A stretch of 29,284 bases of DNA from DASYAN01 sp036501345 (GTDB taxonomy: Bacteria; Chloroflexota; Ktedonobacteria; Ktedonobacterales; Ktedonobacteraceae): positions 1 to 29,284 of the forward strand of contig DASYAN010000016.1 in the NCBI GenBank assembly GCA_036501345.1, given 5' to 3'. A program made the position numbers and the translations under genes. Shown in pieces: positions 17,922 to 24,584 of this stretch (position 1 is the stretch's first letter; each line of letters starts with the position of its first letter). A model generated the notes under the pieces. It was not told where the DNA came from. It worked only from the letters and a program-made list of their open reading frames with translations, and ran no database searches.

Positions 17922-20900
17922 CCCAAGTTTGCCGACGTAGCATCTTTGGCTTTTTTTGGGGCGCTTCTGTTTCTGCTTCCTCTCTCGGCCTCTTGCTTGA
18001 CCCCTCCTCGCCACCTGCGGTAGCCTCCATTTCCTGGTCAGATTCTTTGAGGACCTTCTCCAAGCCGAAGTGTAGCAGGTCTATTATCGACACAAAGGGT
18101 CCGATGAGGATCTCTTCCTCTGCCAACTGTCCTAACGCTGCTTTCTGCAAATCCAATACCACGGATAGCTTTTCATTGCTGCGATGGTCTTTATCATACT
18201 TGAAGGCAGCTTCCACTTTCTTATGAATCGTAGCAAATTCACCGGCGGTCTCGAGTCCGCCTGTGGCTTCAACGTGCCGCTGCCGCAGCAACGCCAGCGA
18301 CGCCAGCATGGATATGTCCATGTCTGGGTCTTCGCTGCGGATTTTTTTCTCTTTATTGATGGAAGCTTCCAGTCCTGGCAGTATCCCGTCAAAGTTCTCG
18401 GTGCTGTACACCCATACCAGTTTCTGATTAATGGTGCTCCATTTCACATAGTACTCCCGTAGAGACACCAGCGCGGATAGGTCCATGGATCGGTCTTCGC
18501 GGAGGAAGTTTTGCTCACTCTTGATGGAAGCTTCCAGTCTCTGACGCCTCTGGTTAAAGGTAGCGGTGTCGATCCTCCCTCGCCCATAGTGCTTCCGTAG
18601 AGACACCAGCGCGGATAGGTCCACGTGTGGTCCTTCGCGGAGAAAGTTTTGCTCACTCTCGATGGAAGCTTCCAGGTTCTGATGTATCTCTTTAAAGCAA
18701 GCGGTGTTGATCCTCCCTTCCCCATAGAGGTTCCGTAGAGACACCAGCGCGGATGTGTCCACGCGTGGTCCTTCGCGGAGAAAGTTTTGCTCACTCTCGA
18801 TGGAAGCTTCCAGGTTCTGATGTATCTCTTTAAAGCGAGCGGTGTTGATCCTCCCTCGCCCATAGTGCTTCCGTAGAGACACCAGCGCGGATAGGTCCAC
18901 GCGTGGTTCTTCGCGGAGAAAGTTTTGCTCACTCTTGATGGAAGCTTCCAGGTTCTGATGCTTCTCGTCAAAGGTAGCGGTGTCGATCTTCTCTTCCGCA
19001 TAGGAGTTCCTTAGAAGCGCCAGCGCGGATGGGTCCATGGATTGGCCTTCGCTGAGGAAGTTTTGCTCACTCTCGATGGAAGCTACCAGTTTCTGATGCC
19101 TCTCGTCAAAGGCAGCGGCCTTGATCTTCCTTTCCGCGTCCGCGTAGCCACGCCGTAGAGTCGCCAGCGCGGATGGGTCCACGCGTAGTTCTTTGCTGCG
19201 GATTTTTTGCTCACTCTTGATGGAAGCTACCAGTCTTTCCTGCATCGCGTCAAAGGCAACGGTGTTGAACTTCAATTTCGCTTCCTGTTGTATCTTGTCC
19301 AAGGTAGCGGCCTCGATCTGCGCTTGCGTATAGGATTGCCGTAGAACCTCCAGCTCGAATGTGCGCACGCCTAGTCCTGTTTTGAGGATTTCTTGCTCAC
19401 TCTTGATGGAAGCTTCCAATTTGCTATGTATCTCGTTGAAGGTTGCGGTCTCGAACTTCCCTTCCGCATAGGATTGCCGTAGAATCTCCAGCTCGAATGT
19501 GCGCACGCCTAGTCCTGTTTTGAGGATTTCTTGCTCACTCTCGATGGAAGTTTCCAATTTGCTATGTATCTCGTTGAAGGTTGCGGTCTCGAACTTCCCT
19601 TCCGCATAGGATTGTCGCAGAGGCTCTAATCTGGGTAATGACAGAGTTCGTCTGTTGACGCTATACTTTTTCTGCAGCTCTCTGGATTGTTCCAGTGCCG
19701 TGCTTATCTCTTTATAGGTATCGTCGTCGATGGCTTTTTTTTCATGCCGTTCTCGCAGGATCTCCTCCGGATCTCGTTGATTTTTGTTATAGTACCACAG
19801 CCAAGTGTCTGCAGCGGTATCTTCATAAAATTTACCTATTTTATGTACTCCAGGTGTTTGCTCTGTGAACATCTCGTTTTGGATTTGGCAGAGCCCTGCT
19901 ACTTCCATCGCTAGAACGTTATATATATCATTGCCAACGGCTGGTTGTAGGTTAGAGAAGTTCACTGCTCCAATATACTTACCTATCTTAGGACCTAGAA
20001 TGTAGAAATAACGACCCTCCACTTTCTTACTGTCGTATCTGTGAATACCCTCTCTTTCCAGGCGATATGTGTATTGGTCTTCTGGGACCTCATCAATTTC
20101 AATGTCTGCAGAGGTCCCTAATACTATGAAACATCCATCTCTTAGTTTTGGATAGTCTCCCGCACGAAGCGATTTATTCCCAGTTGCACAAAAAATGAAC
20201 TCGGACCTCATAAGAGCCTTATCACGGTCAGCAGAATTACGCACTATCTTATAATGTTGGATCGCGCCCATCTGTCGATCACTGGATATATCATAAATCA
20301 TGACATTGTCTTTCCTCAAGTTCTCTGCAATTGCACTTCCAACAGGTCCATATCCAATGACCAATATTTGTTGATCTTTGAGATTGACGTTATATGGAGC
20401 GATAATTCTTTCTGTAGAACGCACAATAGAATCACCTATCATTACATCATCTGATTTTTTGACCCTGTGACTAATGGATATAACAGGCTTAGAAAGCGAT
20501 TCCTTCTCCTGTTGCTTCTGGTATTCAATCTCACCATTCAGTGTAGCTTCGCTTATTCCAATGATGCGATTATGCGGTAATTTTTCTTGAATTTTATCAA
20601 CATTCTTGAAATACGCTCCATGATCAAGAATAATGATTGATTGGCCGGGAACGGTTACTTTCAGTATTTCCTCTGCAATTCTTTCTGGATTTTCAGTTAC
20701 CTCCCTGCCATCATTAGTGTCAAATTCCACAACAGGAAAGGTTTTATTCTCGTCATTCATATCATTCGGACCTAATACGCTTTTTCCAAGCCTTTGGTGG
20801 AGACCATAGTATTGAAAACGTTGTATTGTACTCAGATCACTAGACGCGGTTTTGGGAATTACCATCTTAAGTAATCCCCTCTTCTGAACGGCATCGAGAA

Positions 20901-22149
20901 AAGGAATATGATGCATGAGAAGATGAGTTACTATGATGAGTGCAGGTAGAAGCGTATCAGCTTTCCCAACCAGCCTTGGCCACGGAAGGTCGTCAAAGAA
21001 CCGGTCGACTTTTTTGCTATCCTTAGGTAAGAGGTCTTGAAGGTCATGTTTTGGTGTTTGGGTAGGTATCTCTTTATATATAGATTCTGGTTGAATTATG
21101 CCTTCTTCTCCATTCATGTACATTTTATACAATTCTGTGACTTGCTGATAATAATTATCTAATGAACGAGCGCGCGTGACATTTGAACCGTCTAAAACCA
21201 AAGCATTTGAAACCAAGCGGAATATCTTGGAGAGCTTCTCATAATCCTCTCCAAGAATGTCGCTAATCTCCCTATTCATGTTACGAATCTTAGACAGTGT
21301 TTGGTTAGCATCACCATGGGATTCTTCTCTGTGATACGTGCTGTCACCTGAACTGCTTATATCCCAGTGGTGATCTAGAACTCCTTGCCATGCACCATCA
21401 GGCCGGGGAGGCTTCGTTGTGATGAAAAAGCCTGCTGGCTCTGAACTTGTATTACGTAACTGAAAACTGGTCTCTCGTGGAATTTTGAAACCCACTCCAG
21501 GGGAAATAGGAACTTCATCCTCATGTTCTTGCCCTTTCCGCCAGAGGGTGCAGTGTCCGCTCAGGCAGTACCAGACCTCCTCAATCTCAGGGTGCATTCC
21601 AGCATAGGATATCGTTTTCGAGGAAATGGTGTAGTGACGGGAACTGGCTGATCCATCGGGCGCAAGGTAATCCGCTCCTGTATCTTTCGTGAACAGGACA
21701 TAGTCCGCCTCCTTAAAGGGTAGAAATTTTGGTTCCTCTATGTCTGTTTCATCATTCTTGTACTTTTTATAAAAATAATCATACCATTGGTCTAATCGAC
21801 GCTCATATGCCGCAAATTGAACAAGATTTGTTTTTGATGGTGGTAAGCTTATTAGATGTCTATGCATTTCCAGCAATTTTGATAACTCCCTCGAAACCTC
21901 AATAGGCACTTTTAGTGATTTTTTTTCGGGGTAAATGATTTCAAAAATCTCTGAACACCTTTCAAGAAACCTATCGCTTATTGCGTCTTTGGAATTTCTT
22001 TGAGTGTCCTCTCTGCTTTCTTCAACAGAATGTTCTTCTATTTTTTTGCGTTTTCTGCCTATTTCAGAATTTTCTGATCCTGCATCTAATGCTCTTTTTT
22101 TGCTTTTTTGAGGTTCTGGGCTAGAAGAAGATGGTCGATCCATTGTCAT
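17908..22149 (-). CDS. Giant orphan protein: cupin + SAHH-like Rossmann domain + SHOCT-like repeats
   Basis: 1413 aa. AGGAGA lies eight bases before the ATG. Residues 15-36: basic bipartite cluster (KR, 12 residues, RKRKK). About 150-245: cupin fold (HPEIEEVWYCLSG, then a PGVGFKIP strand). About 385-770: resembles S-adenosylhomocysteine hydrolase, with GISEATLNG (531-539, compare GVSEETTTG), the NAD-binding VIGYGPVG (597-604) and a C-terminal NLQPAVGN-type segment. By my hand alignment the second Glu is Ala535, the catalytic Lys is Ser566 and the Asn is Val569, while Asp568 remains; so probably an NAD-binding pseudoenzyme. 797-1330: about eleven ~46-residue repeats resembling SHOCT helical hairpins. 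1386-1402: a second bipartite cluster (KR, 11 residues, KKPK). The last residues GEAS and the stop are encoded by the insertion sequence end. Function unknown; a scaffold or sensor is likely. Confidence 0.78.
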   Translation of the reverse strand: MTMDRPSSSSPEPQKSKKRALDAGSENSEIGRKRKKIEEHSVEESREDTQRNSKDAISDRFLERCSEIFEIIYPEKKSLKVPIEVSRELSKLLEMHRHLISLPPSKTNLVQFAAYERRLDQWYDYFYKKYKNDETDIEEPKFLPFKEADYVLFTKDTGADYLAPDGSASSRHYTISSKTISYAGMHPEIEEVWYCLSGHCTLWRKGQEHEDEVPISPGVGFKIPRETSFQLRNTSSEPAGFFITTKPPRPDGAWQGVLDHHWDISSSGDSTYHREESHGDANQTLSKIRNMNREISDILGEDYEKLSKIFRLVSNALVLDGSNVTRARSLDNYYQQVTELYKMYMNGEEGIIQPESIYKEIPTQTPKHDLQDLLPKDSKKVDRFFDDLPWPRLVGKADTLLPALIIVTHLLMHHIPFLDAVQKRGLLKMVIPKTASSDLSTIQRFQYYGLHQRLGKSVLGPNDMNDENKTFPVVEFDTNDGREVTENPERIAEEILKVTVPGQSIIILDHGAYFKNVDKIQEKLPHNRIIGISEATLNGEIEYQKQQEKESLSKPVISISHRVKKSDDVMIGDSIVRSTERIIAPYNVNLKDQQILVIGYGPVGSAIAENLRKDNVMIYDISSDRQMGAIQHYKIVRNSADRDKALMRSEFIFCATGNKSLRAGDYPKLRDGCFIVLGTSADIEIDEVPEDQYTYRLEREGIHRYDSKKVEGRYFYILGPKIGKYIGAVNFSNLQPAVGNDIYNVLAMEVAGLCQIQNEMFTEQTPGVHKIGKFYEDTAADTWLWYYNKNQRDPEEILRERHEKKAIDDDTYKEISTALEQSRELQKKYSVNRRTLSLPRLEPLRQSYAEGKFETATFNEIHSKLETSIESEQEILKTGLGVRTFELEILRQSYAEGKFETATFNEIHSKLEASIKSEQEILKTGLGVRTFELEVLRQSYTQAQIEAATLDKIQQEAKLKFNTVAFDAMQERLVASIKSEQKIRSKELRVDPSALATLRRGYADAERKIKAAAFDERHQKLVASIESEQNFLSEGQSMDPSALALLRNSYAEEKIDTATFDEKHQNLEASIKSEQNFLREEPRVDLSALVSLRKHYGRGRINTARFKEIHQNLEASIESEQNFLREGPRVDTSALVSLRNLYGEGRINTACFKEIHQNLEASIESEQNFLREGPHVDLSALVSLRKHYGRGRIDTATFNQRRQRLEASIKSEQNFLREDRSMDLSALVSLREYYVKWSTINQKLVWVYSTENFDGILPGLEASINKEKKIRSEDPDMDISMLASLALLRQRHVEATGGLETAGEFATIHKKVEAAFKYDKDHRSNEKLSVVLDLQKAALGQLAEEEILIGPFVSIIDLLHFGLEKVLKESDQEMEATAGGEEGSSKRPREEAETEAPQKKPKMLRRQTWGEAS
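18160..19761 (-). repeat. About eleven ~138-bp coding repeats (SHOCT-like)
   Basis: Each unit reads L-R-x-x-Y, a Gly/charged turn, I-x-T-A-x-F, then H-x-x-LEASI-x-SEQ and a linker ending SALVS. Units between about 18440 and 19010 are nearly identical in DNA, the outer ones diverged, which is the pattern of internal expansion by unequal recombination. The hairpin pattern (short helix, turn with I-T, F-x-x-x-H helix) recalls the SHOCT oligomerisation domain; the assignment is by eye. Confidence 0.7.
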
Positions 22150-22157
22150 TGTTAAAG

Positions 22158-22324
22158 TCTCCTACTATCTTTGCAGTTTCGTTGTAGAACATGCTAAATC
22201 TGTTAATAGGGCATGAGTCATTATCAGGAGTGTTATTTGGAGTTCTTTATGCCCTTCTAGCTGTTTGAACATCTTTTTCAAAGAAACTGCAAACATAGAG
22301 GTCTCCTTCTATCTTTGCACTTTC
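22158..22324 (-). repeat. Duplicated ribosome-site block (about 24 bp, two copies)
   Basis: On the minus strand CAAAGATAG(T/A)AGGAGAC occurs at about 22158-22175 and again at 22301-22318, with flanking similarity to about 24 bases. One copy starts the 43-aa ORF and the other starts the 1413-aa gene, so a translation-start cassette seems to have been duplicated. Confidence 0.7.
22165..22296 (-). CDS. 43-aa leader ORF upstream of the giant gene
   Basis: ATG at 22296 with AGAAGGAG seven bases upstream, TAG at 22165. The 43-residue product starts MFAVSLKKMFKQ and has a hydrophobic middle (QITLLIMTHALL) and a basic end. Its stop overlaps the start of the ribosome site of the giant gene, and the ATG of that gene follows 15 bases after the stop, so translation could be coupled. 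The strong ribosome site and the spacing are the evidence; there is no homology to rely on. Confidence 0.45.
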   Translation of the reverse strand: MFAVSLKKMFKQLEGHKELQITLLIMTHALLTDLACSTTKLQR

Positions 22325-22386
22325 TCAACCTGTGAAATTGCAAGCCATAAGAGCATCATTCAAGCGGCAAGCTTTTGAACCCCAGC

Positions 22387-22723
22387 GAGGGCGTTTCGTC
22401 ACTCTCAAAAAGCTCTACTGCTTGAGTTCTCTTCTCGACTCAGTATAGCCAATGCAAGAGAGCATTTCTGAACTCAAAAGGCCCTCTCATGAACAGCCTT
22501 CTCCTCTAAAGATAGCTGATGAAAGAGGTTTTTTCCAGGGACAAAGCGGACATCTGGTGCAAAAAAGCGGACAGTTTCTGGAACAAAAGAGGACAGGTGA
22601 GCAAGAGAACCTCTGTCATTTTCTAGCTATGCAATACTCTCTACCTCACTCTGCCAAATTCAAGCAGGGGATGCAGATCCATGCTCTTCACTGAAGGACT
22701 TTTGGGGGTTACGAAACGCCCTC
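22387..22723. repeat. 13-bp inverted repeat flanking array G
   Basis: GAGGGCGTTTCGT at 22387-22399 is the exact reverse complement of ACGAAACGCCCTC at 22711-22723. A one-mismatch copy of the latter lies at 1591-1603 beside array A, and a weaker one at about 9646-9658 before array D. It seems to be a second motif of the same intergenic family. Confidence 0.55.
22516..22594 (-). repeat. GTCC array G
   Basis: Read on the minus strand: GTCCT, 22 bp to GTCCG, 21 bp to GTCCG, 9 bp to GTCCC, then CTGGAAAAAACC and CATCAG. In plus coordinates the boxes are at 22590, 22568, 22547 and 22538. It is the best preserved array, in inverted orientation to array F. It lies about 220 bases upstream of the leader ORF. 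The plus-strand open frame through it (22452-22694) is not convincing as a gene. Confidence 0.7.
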
Positions 22724-22942
22724 TATTATCTTTAATAGAGCTGTCAAAACACTGACTAATACATCACAACCCCGCATCAGAAACCAATCGCTAAATGGTA
22801 CAAGATGAAACATTCTATTTGACAGTAAGACTCATCTGATAGTATGATAGCTTCTAATACAGTCCTGAGCGCGAAACTGTGTAACGTTCTAGGTAGGAAG
22901 GAGAGCTACCAAGCAACCATCAAGCCAAAGAAAGGGAACGTC

Positions 22943-23749
22943 ATGGCAGCCAAGGACGAGCAGACTCCACCTAAACAGCGTACAAAAAGCCGTGCAGAAA
23001 CTACCAATATCGGGAAACAAGATCCAGCACCACTGCTCTATCCCCCAGTTGAAGGGAAATCACCATCGTCACGTCAGACAGATGATTTTCGTTTCGACGA
23101 GGGTCTGGCAGATGGCCCACGCACTAAGACATCTGTCGTGCCTCACTCACCAGTCTTTCCGATCCGCCGTACCACCCAGGCCGTGACGACGCCAGTCCCC
23201 CCACGGCGTCAAAAACTGACGACACAAAACTTACAGGCTCGTCCAACACGAAATTTTGGGCACGAGCCAAAGCCAAGTAAATTGCATAAGCTGAAGAACA
23301 TGCACTGGCTTTTCCTGGTTGGCCTGGGTATGATGGCCGCCCTGATTTTATGGATTGTTGGTTCTGCCGTACTAGCATGGGGCATACAGCGTTACTACGA
23401 CTTTCATTATGGTAATCCTCGCACGTCTCAAGTCGACCAAGTAGTCGGTCAAGGCGGAGACAGTCCAGCCCACCCCAGCCACTTCATTGCGATCAACGAA
23501 AATCACCAGGCAGTTGTGATCGAATTAAAAGCTGGCGATCCCACACAAGCAATTACCTACACTACGGCGATCTACAATGACAACGGTCAAGCTCCTGTAA
23601 CACTGGAGTTCCGCGATGTAACCGGTGATGGCAAACCTGATATGATCATCCATATTCATCTTCTCGCCCAGGACGATCAGATTGCCGTATTTATTAACAA
23701 TGGAACTCAGTTTGTACCAGCAACTAACAACGACCACATTAAACTCTAG
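22943..23749 (+). CDS. Single-pass membrane protein with an extracellular FG-GAP-like segment
   Basis: 268 aa from the ATG at 22943, preceded by AAAGGGA; a longer reading from 22844 adds 33 residues without a ribosome site. Residues 1-118 are basic, Pro-rich and probably cytoplasmic and disordered; 121-148 is one strong membrane helix; 150-268 should lie outside. The outer domain contains DVTGDGKPD (225-233), the calcium-loop pattern of FG-GAP/VCBS repeats, but only one copy, so a full propeller is not present. Function unknown. Array G lies upstream but points the other way. Confidence 0.72.
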   Translation: MAAKDEQTPPKQRTKSRAETTNIGKQDPAPLLYPPVEGKSPSSRQTDDFRFDEGLADGPRTKTSVVPHSPVFPIRRTTQAVTTPVPPRRQKLTTQNLQARPTRNFGHEPKPSKLHKLKNMHWLFLVGLGMMAALILWIVGSAVLAWGIQRYYDFHYGNPRTSQVDQVVGQGGDSPAHPSHFIAINENHQAVVIELKAGDPTQAITYTTAIYNDNGQAPVTLEFRDVTGDGKPDMIIHIHLLAQDDQIAVFINNGTQFVPATNNDHIKL

Positions 23750-23775
23750 GTGTAGGATCTGCTAGGAAATACCTC

Positions 23776-23804
23776 TTGACTTTTTGTAGCCTATATGCTA
23801 CAAA
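23776..23804 (+). promoter_or_regulatory. Promoter with overlapping 22-bp palindromic operator
   Basis: TTGACT (23776-23781), a 17-bp spacer and TACAAA (23799-23804) form a good -35/-10 pair. The perfect inverted repeat TTTGTAGC / GCTACAAA (23783-23804, six-base spacer) covers the spacer and the -10, the expected place for an autorepressing antitoxin. Transcription should begin near 23811, at or next to the first codon of the toxin, so the message would be leaderless. Confidence 0.65.
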
Positions 23805-23807
23805 TAA

Positions 23808-24143
23808 GTGGTGTATGAAATTGAAGAATACTTTACTGAAGCTGGAGAAAATCCCTTTGCTGAATGGTTAGAAGGGCTGCGAGATATCCGGGCAAAGAAG
23901 AGAATCTTAGGACGTCTCGCTCGTGTCCGTCTTGGTAACCTTGGTGACTGGAAGAGCTTGGAAAATGCTCAAGGTATTTTTGAGATGCGAGAGCATTTTG
24001 GGGCAGGATACCGCATTTATTTTAGCTTTGTTGGCAAGACAGTTGTTCTGTTATTGGCTGGCTCAAACAAAAGTGATCAAGACAGAATTATTAGAATAGC
24101 CAAGCAATATTGGGATGATTACCAAAGGAGAGCAAAACCATGA
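23808..24143 (+). CDS. RelE/HigB-like toxin (phage Gp49-like, addiction module killer)
   Basis: About 111 aa, starting at GTG 23808 or 23811, with no ribosome site, consistent with a leaderless start. Family features: NPFAEWLEGLRD near the N-terminus, KKRILGRLARVRLGNLGDWKSLE in the middle helix and strand, IFEMREHFGAGYRIYF with the conserved Arg/Tyr pair, and VVLLLAGSNKSDQDRII near the end. This order, toxin gene before antitoxin, is that of the HI1419/HI1420 type. Such toxins are ribosome-dependent mRNA endonucleases. It overlaps the antitoxin gene by four bases (ATGA). Confidence 0.88.
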   Translation: MVYEIEEYFTEAGENPFAEWLEGLRDIRAKKRILGRLARVRLGNLGDWKSLENAQGIFEMREHFGAGYRIYFSFVGKTVVLLLAGSNKSDQDRIIRIAKQYWDDYQRRAKP

Positions 24144-24448
24144 AGGCAAGCAGGCCATTTAGTGAAACACTTCATAAAATGCTCAAAGATCCAGAACTTG
24201 CAGCACTTTATCTAGAAGACTGCTTGGAAGATGGAGATATGGAGCTGTTTACTATGGCACTGAGAGATGTAGCAGATGCTCGCGGAGGTATGGCCTACCT
24301 CGCTGAAGTTACTCATCTGAATAGAGAAACGTTGTACCGCACCCTCTCAAAGGATGGGAATCCGCGCCTAGACACTTTATACAAAATTCTTGCAGCAATG
24401 GGCTTGCGTATTGGCGTGAGCGTTCAGCATTCCCAGCCTTGTACTTAA
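24140..24448 (+). CDS. HigA/HI1420-like antitoxin with helix-turn-helix
   Basis: 102 aa. After a helix with FSETLHKMLKDPELAALYLEDCLED, the helix-turn-helix spans about GGMAYLAEVTHLNRETLYRTLSKDGNPRLDTL, typical of the addiction-module antidote family: it neutralises the toxin and represses its own promoter. The start ATG overlaps the toxin stop TGA, and GGAGAG lies about nine bases upstream inside the toxin gene. The palindrome at 23783-23804 is the likely operator. Confidence 0.88.
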   Translation: MKASRPFSETLHKMLKDPELAALYLEDCLEDGDMELFTMALRDVADARGGMAYLAEVTHLNRETLYRTLSKDGNPRLDTLYKILAAMGLRIGVSVQHSQPCT

Positions 24449-24504
24449 TTAAAAAGGCGAAAGCAGAAGTAACCTTGCAAAATAGGACATGTGGAATATT
24501 AAAA

Positions 24505-24537
24505 AGTCCATCTCCCCAAAATAGGAAGAGATGGACT
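24505..24537. terminator. Terminator between groEL and the antitoxin gene
   Basis: AGTCCATCTC at 24505-24514 pairs with GAGATGGACT at 24528-24537. On the minus strand the stem is followed by TTTTT, which makes it a good intrinsic terminator for groEL. On the plus strand only CTTT follows, but it may also stop the toxin-antitoxin message. Confidence 0.8.
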
Positions 24538-24584
24538 CTTTGTAATTCTCCCAAAAGCCTGGGAAAGTAAAGACACGATGGCAA

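Noticed and set aside
22452..22694. Plus-strand open frame of 80 codons
   Set aside because: It reads through GTCC array G; its similarity to a minus-strand frame near 5436-5651 (both contain GQSGHL and KSGQ) comes from the shared array DNA, not from a conserved protein.
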